A stretch of 64,000 nt of DNA, taken from positions 1,432,037-1,496,036 of the forward strand of contig NZ_JBFUPK010000002.1 in NCBI RefSeq assembly GCF_041355105.1. Reading direction: 5' to 3'. Within the stretch, counting starts at the first letter, position 1, and each line of letters begins with the position of its first letter. This DNA is from Terriglobus sp. RCC_193 (GTDB lineage Bacteria; Acidobacteriota; Terriglobia; Terriglobales; Acidobacteriaceae). A program made the position numbers and the translations under genes. Below are positions 32,464 to 41,436 of this stretch, piece by piece. A model generated the notes under the pieces. It had not been told where the DNA came from and searched no databases. It saw only the letters and a program-made list of their open reading frames with translations.

Positions 32464-34155
32464 TCAGTAAACCCAGCTCTTCACATCTGCGCCGACCGGG
32501 GCGGTCTGCTTCATGTGCTCCGTCATCAGCGGCAGCAGTCGCTGAATCCAGTTCGCGTTGTTCTGCTGCATGGTGTATTCGCTGGGGCCGCCGGTGTAGC
32601 AGTGCGGCATGCCGGGGCCGTACTGAAATTCCGCATCCGACCGCGGATTCCGCGTCAGCTTCAACTGGTTATCCAGCAGGTGCACGGCGTTGTTCAGAAA
32701 GTACGTATCGCCATCGCCCACGGCAATATGCATCTTGCCTTCCACCTTTGGTCCCAGCGTTGACCAGTCGCGTTTCAGAATAGCGTTGATGTCGTAGTGC
32801 TCACGCCAGTACTGCACCACGTCCTTGTGAATTTCGCCGGTGATGGGATCCAGTACGTCGACTGGATAGCCGTCCGGGCCCTGTGGCGAAAACACTGCCT
32901 GCCAGATGCCCCACTGCTCTGTCGATCGCCCATGCGTTCCCAGCACATACTCAAACGCAAACTCATCGCCGGTATTCGCAAGAATGGAGCCATCCGGCTT
33001 GCGATCCGTCGGAACCGGCACGCTGCCAAAGTCGCCGTGGCGGAAGAACGCGTTGGGATCGTCGTACAGATTGATGTTCTGATAGGCGTGGAAATCCACG
33101 GGATCAGGGCAAGCGCCCCACGTGCCGTTGTAACCATCGGGATAGAAGACCTGCGTGGCAATCGCTTCCCAGCCGCCGGTCGATCCACCTGCAGTAGCGC
33201 GAGCCCAGCCTGCGCCAATGCCGCGATACTTCGCCTCCACCGCTGGAATCAACTCATCGTTAATCGCCGATCCATACGGCCCCACGTTCGCGGAATCCAC
33301 ATCATACGAATCGTCGTAGTACGGGTTCGCATTCTGCACATACAGCACGATCGCGCGTGGCAACCGGCCCGTTGTCCAGTCCTGAAAGAAGCGATAACCA
33401 CTGTCACCGCGACGCCCGCCACCACCTGCTACTGCGGTGAACGCGGGCTGCATGCCGGCACTGAAATGTCCCTGCCACACCACCAGGGGATAGTGCGCGT
33501 CCGGATGCTCGTCAAAACCCTCCGGCAGCAGTACCCATGCACCCAGATACATGTCGCGGCCCCAGAACTTCGACAGCTTCTCGGACTTGAAGCGCATGTA
33601 CTTCAGCCACTTGCTGGTCGCCGGGTCCTTCGCAATCACTTCAGGGTCCTGCTTCGATCCCTTAATCTCTGGAATCGTCTGGTCCAGCGTCAGCTTGATC
33701 GTCGTGTTCGCCTTGCCATCGAAATGCACCTTCACCGGCTTCGAATAAACGTTGCCTGGCTTGCGATTCCACTTCTGGCCTTCACCCTTATCCGGCGGCA
33801 GCCACGGCGATTTTCCATTGGCCAGATGGAACTGCTCGTACACATTGAAGACGCCCTGCACAAAGTAATCGCCCGCGGGGATGTCCGTCAGCGACCGCAG
33901 CGGGTAGCCAAGCGTCTTCGCATCTGCTGTCACTGTTTTCGTAGACGGAATGCCGTCAATGCCTACGTCCACGCCGAATCCCTGCGCCGACTGATACTGC
34001 TCCTGCATCTGCATGCGCGGCTCGGACTTATCGTCCTTCGCAAACACAACGATCAAATGCCCATGCTGCGCGGCATCAGGCAACGAGACTTCGATCTTCT
34101 GTGCCAGGGCAGACGTGGACAGGGCAAACAGGGCAGAGGTGACGATCTTCTTCAT
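32464..34155 (-). CDS. Exported esterase-like alpha/beta hydrolase
   Basis: From ATG 34155 this is 563 residues with a signal peptide (MKKIVTSALFALSTSALA). The N-terminal half is a beta-rich domain (residues 20-190); the second half is an alpha/beta hydrolase of the esterase D/enterochelin-esterase type with nucleophile elbow AGGSTGGWEA and probable catalytic His in GMPHCY. Enzymes of this build release acyl groups from sugars, polymers or siderophores; the substrate is not predictable. An upstream ATG at 34263 lacks a signal sequence and would overlap the promoter of the divergent gene. Confidence 0.82.
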   Translation of the reverse strand: MKKIVTSALFALSTSALAQKIEVSLPDAAQHGHLIVVFAKDDKSEPRMQMQEQYQSAQGFGVDVGIDGIPSTKTVTADAKTLGYPLRSLTDIPAGDYFVQGVFNVYEQFHLANGKSPWLPPDKGEGQKWNRKPGNVYSKPVKVHFDGKANTTIKLTLDQTIPEIKGSKQDPEVIAKDPATSKWLKYMRFKSEKLSKFWGRDMYLGAWVLLPEGFDEHPDAHYPLVVWQGHFSAGMQPAFTAVAGGGGRRGDSGYRFFQDWTTGRLPRAIVLYVQNANPYYDDSYDVDSANVGPYGSAINDELIPAVEAKYRGIGAGWARATAGGSTGGWEAIATQVFYPDGYNGTWGACPDPVDFHAYQNINLYDDPNAFFRHGDFGSVPVPTDRKPDGSILANTGDEFAFEYVLGTHGRSTEQWGIWQAVFSPQGPDGYPVDVLDPITGEIHKDVVQYWREHYDINAILKRDWSTLGPKVEGKMHIAVGDGDTYFLNNAVHLLDNQLKLTRNPRSDAEFQYGPGMPHCYTGGPSEYTMQQNNANWIQRLLPLMTEHMKQTAPVGADVKSWVY

Positions 34156-34281
34156 GGGCTTGCATTGAATGTACAACCGCTGCGATGGGAAACGCGCGCG
34201 AAATCCGCTGGAACCATTGGTCGCCATTGACCGTATTGCTCTCTCAGAACAATCCACGTTCACTATCCGGAGACAGAGACA

Positions 34282-35061
34282 ATGCTGCTGAAAACGCTTT
34301 TCCCTGCAACCGTCGCTATGGCGCTCCTCTGCACGGCGACCGCAAAGTCACAGCAGTCGATGCCGCCCGATGCAAAACCCGGCTTTGAAGTGGTGACGAT
34401 AAAACCTGCGCCTGCCGACGAAACTCGCCAGGGCTTTGATCTGCAGGGGAGGCACATCAAGCTGATGCGCGAATCTGTCCTGAACATCATCATTTTTGCG
34501 TACTCCATGCACCCCAAACAGGTGGTGGATGCGCCCGACTGGGTCAGCACGGAATTCTTCGATGTGGACGGCGTTCCCGACGTGGAGGGCGAGCCAAACC
34601 TCGTCCAGTATCAATACCTGTTGCAACGCCTGCTCGCAGAGCGTTTCGGCGTGCGCATGCACAAAGCCAAACGCGACCTTCCGGACTATGCACTACGCAT
34701 CATGCCCGGCGGGATCAAGTTCGCAAAGACCACGTGGACCAAAGACAACCTGCCGCACCAGGGCGGCCATAACGGTGCGGACGGCCAGACCATGACGTTC
34801 ACCAATAGCTCCATGGCTGATTTTCTTCTGCTGGGGATACAGCACGTTGTGGATCGTCCGGTGGTGGATGAAACCGGCCTGACCGGGCGCTACGACTTCG
34901 CCCTGCACTGGCTACCCGATCCGATCAAAGCGCCAGACGGCGATGCGGCGCCGGGCCTTTTCACCGCCATGCGCGAACAACTCGGCCTTGAGCTGAAAGC
35001 CACAAAAGGCCCGGTTGATGTTCTCGTAGTCGATTCAGTTGAGAAACCTGGCGCCAATTAG
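34282..35061 (+). CDS. TIGR03435-family secreted protein 2
   Basis: This 259-residue protein has a signal peptide (1-23) followed by the family pattern: FEVVTIKPAPADETRQGFDL, SVLNIIIFAYSMHPKQVVDAP, LLQRLLAERFGVRMHKAKRD and LGIQHVVDRPVVDETGLTGR. It is the second member of this family in the window and is only distantly like the first. It stands divergent from the esterase gene with about 126 bp between the starts. Function is unknown. Confidence 0.88.
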   Translation: MLLKTLFPATVAMALLCTATAKSQQSMPPDAKPGFEVVTIKPAPADETRQGFDLQGRHIKLMRESVLNIIIFAYSMHPKQVVDAPDWVSTEFFDVDGVPDVEGEPNLVQYQYLLQRLLAERFGVRMHKAKRDLPDYALRIMPGGIKFAKTTWTKDNLPHQGGHNGADGQTMTFTNSSMADFLLLGIQHVVDRPVVDETGLTGRYDFALHWLPDPIKAPDGDAAPGLFTAMREQLGLELKATKGPVDVLVVDSVEKPGAN

Positions 35062-35267
35062 AACGCAGCAACATTTCACCTTCGTGCAAGGAAGCCCTTT
35101 GCTGTGCTGCCCGGAAATTATTCGATAACCGCCTAAACAGTGGCAAATCGGGCCAAACGAAGCCCGGTCCTTTCGCCCCTTGTCTGCCAAACCCGATACA
35201 CTGAAAGGTGAACGTCTGCGGCGAAATTCGCTGCTTCGGAACGCCTCGTAACGGAGTGAGATTCAAC

Positions 35268-36668
35268 GTGCAAACCAGCTATAACGGCATCGCCCTTCCT
35301 GTGAACGGAAAAGCAATCACCTATGAAAACGGCGCGTACGTTGTGCCGGACACCCCCATCATCCCGTTCATTGAAGGCGACGGTGCGGGCCGCGACATCT
35401 GGAAGAACGCACGCCGCGTTCTCGATGCCGCCGTTGAAAAAAGCTACGAAGGCAAGCGCCGCGTGGAGTGGTATGAAATCCTCGCCGGTGAAAAGGCCTA
35501 TCGCCTGCACAACGACTGGCTGCCGCAGGACACTGTGCAGGCATGCCTGGACTTCCGCGTTTCCATCAAAGGACCGCTCACCACGCCCATCGGCGGCGGC
35601 ATCCGCAGCCTGAACGTCACGCTGCGCCAGACGATGGACCTGTATCAGTGCATGCGTCCCGTGAAGCATTACCCCGGTGTGCCCAGCCCCGTGAACAATG
35701 CCGATGATGTCGATGTGGTCATCTTCCGCGAAAACACCGAAGACATCTACGCAGGCATCGAGTTCAAGGCCGGTTCGCTGGAAGTGAAGAAGCTGCGCGA
35801 CTTTGTGAACACCGAACTGCTTGGCAATACGAAGAAGAAGCTGCGCGACGATGCAGGCATCGGCCTTAAGCCCATCAGCGAACTCGGCTCCACGCGCCTT
35901 GTACGCGCGGCCATTCAATACGCTGTGGACCACGACCGCAAGGTGATGACCATCGTCCACAAGGGCAACATCCAGAAGTTCACCGAAGGCGCCTTCCGCG
36001 AGTGGGGCTATCAAGTGGCCACCACCGAATTTCGCGACAAGATCGTTACCGAACGCGAATGCTGGATCCTTGCCGCGCTCGACAAGGACCCCAGGATCGC
36101 GCCGGAAGCGATCGCAAAGATCGTCGAACCGGGCATCGACTTTGCTCCTGCGGCATTCGGCGAAAAGATTGTGGCTGAAGTGAAGGACGTCATCGCAAAG
36201 ATTGGCGCGACCCACGGCAACGGCAAGTGGAAGGACCTCATCCTCGTCAACGACCGCATCTGCGACGCCATGTTCCAGGACCTGCTGATGAAGCCTGTGG
36301 AATACGACGTGATGGCCACCACCAACCTCAACGGCGACTATCTTTCCGACGCCGCTGCAGCGCAGGTGGGCGGACTCGGCATTGCGCCGGGCTCCAACAT
36401 TGGCGATGGCTACGCTGTCTTTGAAGCAACGCATGGTACCGCGCCGCGCCTTGCCGATCAGGACGTCGTTAACCCTGGCTCGGTGATCCTCTCCGGCGCC
36501 ATGCTGCTGCGTCTTATCGGCTGGAACGAAGCCGCAGATCGCATCGAAAAGGCCATGGAAGAAACCATCCGCCAGAAATTTGTCACGGTCGACTTCGCGA
36601 AGAACATGCCCGGCTCCACGCAGGTGGGCACTACGGCGTTCTCCGATCGCGTGATTGAAAACCTGTAG
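35268..36668 (+). CDS. icd: Isocitrate dehydrogenase, copy 1 with altered cofactor site
   Basis: This 466-residue enzyme oxidises isocitrate to 2-oxoglutarate and CO2 in the TCA cycle. Substrate residues are intact: [10 protein letters not shown] with S114 (the IDH-kinase serine in E. coli), YAGIEF and the DDAA metal side in [11 protein letters not shown]. The cofactor site differs from NADP enzymes: E. coli K344, Y345, Y391 and R395 correspond here to R394, L395, V441 and K445. Copy 2 keeps all four. Cofactor use may therefore be different. The start is GTG 35268, seven bases after GGAGTGAG; the N-terminus then matches copy 2. Both copies exceed the E. coli length by about 50 residues. Confidence 0.93.
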   Translation: MQTSYNGIALPVNGKAITYENGAYVVPDTPIIPFIEGDGAGRDIWKNARRVLDAAVEKSYEGKRRVEWYEILAGEKAYRLHNDWLPQDTVQACLDFRVSIKGPLTTPIGGGIRSLNVTLRQTMDLYQCMRPVKHYPGVPSPVNNADDVDVVIFRENTEDIYAGIEFKAGSLEVKKLRDFVNTELLGNTKKKLRDDAGIGLKPISELGSTRLVRAAIQYAVDHDRKVMTIVHKGNIQKFTEGAFREWGYQVATTEFRDKIVTERECWILAALDKDPRIAPEAIAKIVEPGIDFAPAAFGEKIVAEVKDVIAKIGATHGNGKWKDLILVNDRICDAMFQDLLMKPVEYDVMATTNLNGDYLSDAAAAQVGGLGIAPGSNIGDGYAVFEATHGTAPRLADQDVVNPGSVILSGAMLLRLIGWNEAADRIEKAMEETIRQKFVTVDFAKNMPGSTQVGTTAFSDRVIENL

Positions 36669-36686
36669 ACCGTAAACCCACGGTTA

Positions 36687-36717
36687 AAAGAAGGCCCGGA
36701 TTTCCGGGCCTTTTCTT
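36687..36717. terminator. Terminator after icd copy 1
   Basis: AAGGCCCGG (36691-36699) pairs with CCGGGCCTT (36704-36712) around ATTT, followed by TTTCTT. The two icd copies are thus probably separate transcripts. Confidence 0.88.
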
Positions 36718-36867
36718 ATGTTTATCGCTAACTGCGTATGTCAGCGCAGCGCAGAGGGTAGCCGGTCGATTGCCGCGCAGTCTATAGTGTCCTGCGTCTG
36801 CAGCGCCTCGCTTTTTCGCGTTGCCGACAGCATTTTCTGACGCGCAATTCACGGAGCGATTCTCATC

Positions 36868-38268
36868 ATGCAGACAAGTTACAACGGCATTGCTGTTCCC
36901 ACCGCAGGTAAGGCAATCGAGTACACCAACGGCAATTTCACCGTTCCTGACAACCCGATCATCCCCTACATCGAGGGCGACGGCACCGGTCGCGATATCT
37001 GGAAGGCATCGCAGCGCGTCTTCGATGCGGCCGTCGAAAAAGCCTATGGCGGCAAGCGCAAAGTCTACTGGTTCGAAGTGCTTGCCGGTGAAAAAGCATA
37101 CCGCCAGACACAGAACTGGCTTCCCGAAGACACCGTCAAAGCCACTGTCGATTTCCGCGTTTCCATCAAAGGACCGCTGACCACACCGGTAGGCGGCGGC
37201 ATCCGCTCGCTCAACGTTGCGCTGCGTCAACTGATGGACCTGTATCAGTGCGTGCGCCCGGTGAAGTACTACCAGGGCGTGCCCAGTCCTGTGAAGCATC
37301 CTGAGAAACTTGACGTCGTCCTCTTCCGCGAGAACACGGAAGACATCTACGCCGGTATTGAATTCCGCGAGGGCACACCCGAGGCAAAGCAAGTCATTGA
37401 GTTCTTTAATGGCACCATGCTGAAGGGCGGCAAAAAGCAGATCCGCACCGACTCCGGTATCGGCATCAAGCCCATCTCCATCACTGGATCAAAACGCCTC
37501 GTCCGCGCGGCCATTCAGTACGCCATCGCCAACAACCGCCCCACGGTCACGCTGGTGCACAAGGGAAACATCCAGAAGTTCACAGAAGGCGCGTTTCGCG
37601 AATGGGGTTATGAAGTAGCCACCCAGGAGTTCCGTGACCAGGTCATCACCGAGCGCGAAAGCTGGATTCTCGGCAATCTGGAACAGAACCCCAACCTTAC
37701 ACCGGAAGCGAACGCCGCACTGATCGAACCCGGCATCGAATTTGCTCCTAAAGAATTCGGAGATTCTGTCATTGCGGAAGTGAAAGATGTCATCGCCAAA
37801 GTCGGCGCAACGCACGGCAACGGTAAGTGGAAGTCGAAGATCATGATCAACGACCGCATCGCCGACTCCATCTTCCAGCAGATCATCATCCGCCCCAGCG
37901 ACTACAGCGTGCTCGCCACCACCAACCTCAATGGCGACTACATCTCCGATGCCGCAGCCGCACAGGTCGGCGGTCTTGGCATCGCACCGGGAGCGAACAT
38001 CGGCGATGGCTTCGCATGCTTCGAAGCCACACACGGCACCGCTCCAAAGTACGCGGACCTTGACGTTATCAACCCCGGCAGCGTCATGCTGAGCGGCGTC
38101 ATGATGTTCGACTTCCTCGGCTGGGGCGAAGCCGCGCGCCTCATTGAAAACAGCATGGAGAAGACCATCCAGCAGAAATTCGTTACCTATGACTTCGAAC
38201 GCCAGATGCAGGGCGCAACCAAAGTCAAAACCAGCGAATTCGCCAGCAAGATGATCGAAAACATGTAA
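36868..38268 (+). CDS. icd: NADP-dependent isocitrate dehydrogenase, copy 2
   Basis: This 466-residue enzyme is collinear with copy 1 without gaps. The NADP determinants known from E. coli are all present: K394 and Y395 in HGTAPKYAD, and Y441 and R445 in VTYDFERQM. Substrate motifs [10 protein letters not shown] and [13 protein letters not shown] are intact. It is therefore the likely housekeeping NADP enzyme, with copy 1 a paralogue. The pair is a tandem duplication of long standing, since many surface positions differ. GGAGCG lies about eleven bases before the ATG. Confidence 0.96.
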   Translation: MQTSYNGIAVPTAGKAIEYTNGNFTVPDNPIIPYIEGDGTGRDIWKASQRVFDAAVEKAYGGKRKVYWFEVLAGEKAYRQTQNWLPEDTVKATVDFRVSIKGPLTTPVGGGIRSLNVALRQLMDLYQCVRPVKYYQGVPSPVKHPEKLDVVLFRENTEDIYAGIEFREGTPEAKQVIEFFNGTMLKGGKKQIRTDSGIGIKPISITGSKRLVRAAIQYAIANNRPTVTLVHKGNIQKFTEGAFREWGYEVATQEFRDQVITERESWILGNLEQNPNLTPEANAALIEPGIEFAPKEFGDSVIAEVKDVIAKVGATHGNGKWKSKIMINDRIADSIFQQIIIRPSDYSVLATTNLNGDYISDAAAAQVGGLGIAPGANIGDGFACFEATHGTAPKYADLDVINPGSVMLSGVMMFDFLGWGEAARLIENSMEKTIQQKFVTYDFERQMQGATKVKTSEFASKMIENM

Positions 38269-38290
38269 TCAACAAGGAGCAGTAACAATC

Positions 38291-38325
38291 GACACGCCGC
38301 GGTGAATCCGCGGCGTGTCTGCTTT
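38291..38325 (+). terminator. Terminator after icd copy 2
   Basis: GACACGCCGCGG (38291-38302) pairs perfectly with CCGCGGCGTGTC (38308-38319), a 12-bp stem with a short T-rich tail. Confidence 0.85.
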
Positions 38326-38356
38326 CATCGGAAAAATAAAAGAGACATAATGCCTT

Positions 38357-38881
38357 ATGAACCATGACCTGCTGACATCGATCCTGCCTCTTCTCGAACG
38401 CACACCTGCCGCTCTGGAAGCACAACTCCGTGGCCTGCCCGATGAATGGATCAACGCAACGGAAGGTGAAGGCACATGGAGCCCACTCGTCGTCGTAGGA
38501 CACATGATTCACGCAGAAGAAGAAGACTGGATGCCGCGGCTGCGGCGCATCCTGCAGCATGGCACCAGCGTTCCGTTCGATCCCTTCGACCGTGAAGCGC
38601 AGTTCACAAAGAGCGCCGGCAAGGGCATGGAGCAACTACTCCACGAATTCCGCACGGCGCGCGAAGAGGGCCTGAAGGAATTACGCGAGCTCAATCTGCA
38701 AGCTCACCATCTCACCCTGTGCGGTCTGCATCCCGCACTCGGCGAAACCACAGCGCATCAACTGCTGGCCACATGGGCCGCACATGATCAGGCGCACCTC
38801 GTACAAATTCATCGCACGCTCGCACGCCGCCTCAAGCCAGAGATTGGCCCATGGGCCACATTTCTTTCCGTCATGCAGTAG
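38357..38881 (+). CDS. DinB-like four-helix bundle protein
   Basis: This 174-residue protein fits the DinB/YfiT superfamily: a helical bundle with metal-binding histidines, here H in VVVGHMIHAEEEDW and in WAAHDQAHLVQIHRTLARR near the C-terminus. Members bind divalent metal and some are thiol transferases (bacillithiol or mycothiol S-transferases). The role here is unknown. It lies between the icd terminator and the convergent ahpD gene. Confidence 0.85.
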   Translation: MNHDLLTSILPLLERTPAALEAQLRGLPDEWINATEGEGTWSPLVVVGHMIHAEEEDWMPRLRRILQHGTSVPFDPFDREAQFTKSAGKGMEQLLHEFRTAREEGLKELRELNLQAHHLTLCGLHPALGETTAHQLLATWAAHDQAHLVQIHRTLARRLKPEIGPWATFLSVMQ

Positions 38882-38910
38882 CTTCACGAAAGATCAGCCA
38901 ATCAAACAAA

Positions 38911-38944
38911 GAACGCCGCGGCAAAACCGCGGCATTCTTCTTTA
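38911..38944. terminator. Bidirectional terminator, DinB-like gene / ahpD
   Basis: GCCGCGG (38915-38921) pairs with CCGCGGC (38927-38933) around CAAAA, with T-rich flanks on both sides (ATTCTTCTTT to the right). Confidence 0.82.
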
Positions 38945-38960
38945 TAAAGCTGTACTGGAT

Positions 38961-39497
38961 TTAAGCAGCCGTAGCAGCCTTCTCTTCCAGCACCGGCCCA
39001 ATCGCGTGAATCACAGAACATACACGAATCACCGCAGCAATCGTCTCTTCCGTCACGCCCTTCTGCCGCACTACATTCTCATGGCTGTCCACGCACTTGC
39101 CGCAGCCATTGATGGCGGAAACAGCCAGCGACCACAGCTCAAAATCATTGAGCTCCACACCATGCGAACGCAGCACATTCATGCGCAACTTCGCAGGCAG
39201 CGTGCTGTACTTCTCGTTCGACGACAGGTGATGAAAACGGTAGTAGATGTTGTTCATTCCCATGATGGCCGCGGCGGCCTTCGCCGCATCCAGTTCCATC
39301 GGCGAAAGATGATTAGCAGCTTCCACCACAATAGCCGCAGTCAAAGCCGCATTCCGCGTAGCCACAGCGGACGCAACTACTGTCCCCCATAGCTGTTGCT
39401 TCGTCAGTTCGGTATTGTTCCGCACCAGCGATGAGTAGTTCAGGCGAAGGTCCTTCGCATAATCCGGAAGCGAGTCAATCAAAGCATCAAGAGACAT
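38961..39497 (-). CDS. ahpD: Alkylhydroperoxidase AhpD
   Basis: This 178-residue all-helical CMD-family protein has the redox motif CGKCVDSHE, giving the CxxC pair and the conserved His of AhpD peroxidases. Full AhpD length with the N-terminal half-domain (LPDYAKDLRLNYSSLV) makes it AhpD rather than a short carboxymuconolactone-decarboxylase-like protein. It lies 100 bp downstream of the peroxiredoxin gene on the same strand and probably serves as its reductant or partner, as AhpD does for AhpC in mycobacteria. Confidence 0.92.
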   Translation of the reverse strand: MSLDALIDSLPDYAKDLRLNYSSLVRNNTELTKQQLWGTVVASAVATRNAALTAAIVVEAANHLSPMELDAAKAAAAIMGMNNIYYRFHHLSSNEKYSTLPAKLRMNVLRSHGVELNDFELWSLAVSAINGCGKCVDSHENVVRQKGVTEETIAAVIRVCSVIHAIGPVLEEKAATAA

Positions 39498-39544
39498 ACA
39501 AACATTCCTTTCCGCAACTGCGTGAGAGCAAGTTGCTGGAAGAA

Positions 39545-39573
39545 GCGGGCCACAGAAACGTTCTGCGGCCCGC
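39545..39573 (-). promoter_or_regulatory. Hairpin between ahpC and ahpD
   Basis: GCGGGCC (39545-39551) pairs with GGCCCGC (39567-39573); an inner CAGAA/TTCTG extends it past one mismatch. There is no T-run on the minus strand, so it may lower ahpD expression or stabilise ahpC mRNA instead of ending transcription outright. Confidence 0.55.
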
Positions 39574-39597
39574 GATTGAATCCGTTAGGTAACGAAA

Positions 39598-40134
39598 CTA
39601 AGCGTTGATGGTCTCTTCGCCCTTCTGCCAGTTGCAGGGGCAAAGCTCATCGGTCTGCAGCGCATCCAACACACGCAGAACTTCCTGCGGATTGCGGCCC
39701 ACCGACAGGTCTGTCACATACACAAAGCGGATCACGCCCTGCGGATCGACGAGGAACGTCGCACGCTGCGCAACGCCTTCCTTCTCATCCAGAATGCCAA
39801 GTTGACCGCACAGGTCGCGCTTGATGTCCGCGAGCATGGGGAACGGCAGGTCCTTCAGGTCGTCATGGTTGTTACGCCACGCCAGGTGCACAAATTCACT
39901 GTCGATCGACAGGCCCAGGATCTGGCAGTCGCGGTCTGCGAACTCACGGTTCAGCTTGCCAAACGCGGCAATCTCGGTCGGACAGACAAAGGTGAAGTCC
40001 TTGGGCCAGGCAAACACGCAGAGCCACTTGCCCTCGTAAGTCTTGTTGTCGATGGTCTGGAAGGCATTGTTCTTATCGCGGGAAACGACAGCGGTTACGC
40101 TGAAGTCGGGAAACTGTTCTCCGATAGCAAGCAT
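39598..40134 (-). CDS. ahpC: Peroxiredoxin (AhpC/1-Cys-like group, AhpE-type partner of AhpD)
   Basis: This 178-residue peroxiredoxin reduces peroxides with a peroxidatic cysteine in DFTFVCPTEIAAFGKL (PxxxTxxC context). A second pair of cysteines is in LCPCNWQKGEETINA at the C-terminus, typical of AhpC proteins that work with AhpD rather than AhpF. I place the start at the second of two nearby ATGs (40134), nine bases after AAGGAG; the first (40140) is only three bases away from it. An AT-rich PerR/Fur-like sequence lies about 100 bp upstream. Confidence 0.93.
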   Translation of the reverse strand: MLAIGEQFPDFSVTAVVSRDKNNAFQTIDNKTYEGKWLCVFAWPKDFTFVCPTEIAAFGKLNREFADRDCQILGLSIDSEFVHLAWRNNHDDLKDLPFPMLADIKRDLCGQLGILDEKEGVAQRATFLVDPQGVIRFVYVTDLSVGRNPQEVLRVLDALQTDELCPCNWQKGEETINA

Positions 40135-40230
40135 GGTCATGATCTCCTTGTTCTGGATGGCTCTTTGTTCTGGAGGGTGTTGCAATACTGCAAAATTTCC
40201 CAAAAGCACAAAACCCCACACCCTATTGAA

Positions 40231-40245
40231 CAAGAATTATTATTG
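40231..40245. promoter_or_regulatory. Weak PerR/Fur-family box between ahpC and the pectinesterase gene
   Basis: CAAGAAT-T-ATTATTG has the 7-1-7 layout of PerR boxes and matches the B. subtilis consensus at nine of fourteen arm positions. It stands out in GC-rich DNA. The match is imperfect and the assignment is inferred. Confidence 0.3.
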
Positions 40246-40354
40246 TCCAGCAATACTTCGCATTCTGATCTGTCCGAAGATCGCCCAGAGAACCATAACC
40301 AGCTTTTCCTGCAGCCACTTGCCGACTCATTAACACCGCTGCTCTACTAGCCCC

Positions 40355-41377
40355 ATGCGAAACGTTTTGAGCCTCATCCTTCTCACCGCCCTCGCAGCCC
40401 CCTTCGCGTCCTGTGCGCAGGACGTCACAGTCCTTGTGCAACCCGGCGCAAAGCCAAACGGTCCGGACGTTTACCCCACTATTCAGAACGCCATCGACCA
40501 CGCACCGGAACCCGGCCCCAACGGCCGCGTGACCATCCGCATCACGCCCGGCACGTACCACGAGCGGCTCTGGATTCCCCGTAACCGTCCCAACCTTACG
40601 CTCGTCGGCCTCGGCAAACCGGAAGACACGGTTGTCACCTCTGACCACTTCGCGAAACAAAGCGGCGGCACTTTTTTCACGCAGACGGTCGAGGTTCTGG
40701 GTGACGGCTTCCGCGCTGCCAACCTGACCTTTGAAAATAGCGCAAGCAATGTAGGGCAGGCCGTTGCGGTCGCCGTCCTTGCCGACCGCGCGATCTTCAA
40801 ACATTGCCGCTTCCTCGGCTATCAGGACACCCTCTTCGCCAACTGGGGGCGGCAGTTCTACACGGACGACTACATTGAAGGCGCGGTCGATTACGTCTTT
40901 GGCAATGCCGCCGCAGTCTTCAACAAAACCGAGTTCCACACCGTGGCCCCGGGCTACATCACCGCACAGAGCCGCCTCAGCGAAAGCGAACCCACCGGCT
41001 ACGTCATCCGCGACAGCCACCTCACCTTCGCGCCGGGAGCGGATGGCACCGCCATGACCGACAACGCCGTGCACAAGACGGCGCATGGCGTCTTCTTCGG
41101 TCGCCCCTGGCGCAGCTACTCGCGCGTGATTTTTATCAACACGAACATCGATAAGGGGCTGGAACCGGCAGGATGGTCTGACTGGAACAACGGCGGCGTT
41201 TTGAAAACCGCCTTTTACGCGGAACACAACTCCACCGGCCCCGGCTCCAACCCTGTTACGCGCGCGTCCGATGCGCGCAAGCTGACCGCTGCGGACCTCA
41301 AGCACTTTGAAACCCGCGAGTTCCTCAAGGGCAAAGACAACTGGAACCCGGAAGCCGAAGCCGCCCAACTGCCATAA
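40355..41377 (+). CDS. Pectinesterase (CE8), exported
   Basis: The enzyme removes methyl esters from pectin, preparing it for depolymerisation. It is 340 residues with a signal peptide (1-21, cut near CAQ). CE8 motifs are all present: GTYHERLWIPRNRPNLTLVG, GQAVAV with the oxyanion Gln, YQDTLF with the acid/base Asp, DYIEGAVDYVFGNAA with the nucleophile Asp, and GRPWRSYSRVIF with the substrate Arg. It acts outside the cytosol. It stands divergent from ahpC and ends in its own hairpin. Confidence 0.95.
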   Translation: MRNVLSLILLTALAAPFASCAQDVTVLVQPGAKPNGPDVYPTIQNAIDHAPEPGPNGRVTIRITPGTYHERLWIPRNRPNLTLVGLGKPEDTVVTSDHFAKQSGGTFFTQTVEVLGDGFRAANLTFENSASNVGQAVAVAVLADRAIFKHCRFLGYQDTLFANWGRQFYTDDYIEGAVDYVFGNAAAVFNKTEFHTVAPGYITAQSRLSESEPTGYVIRDSHLTFAPGADGTAMTDNAVHKTAHGVFFGRPWRSYSRVIFINTNIDKGLEPAGWSDWNNGGVLKTAFYAEHNSTGPGSNPVTRASDARKLTAADLKHFETREFLKGKDNWNPEAEAAQLP

Positions 41378-41379
41378 CA

Positions 41380-41410
41380 AAAGAGCCCACCGAAGAAAGT
41401 GGGCTTTCTC
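41380..41410. terminator. Terminator between pectinesterase and beta-propeller genes
   Basis: AGCCCAC (41384-41390) pairs with GTGGGCT (41399-41405), followed by TTCTC. Convergent genes meet here. Confidence 0.7.
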
Positions 41411-41436
41411 ATGACGATGTCTGGTTCGGCAATGAC

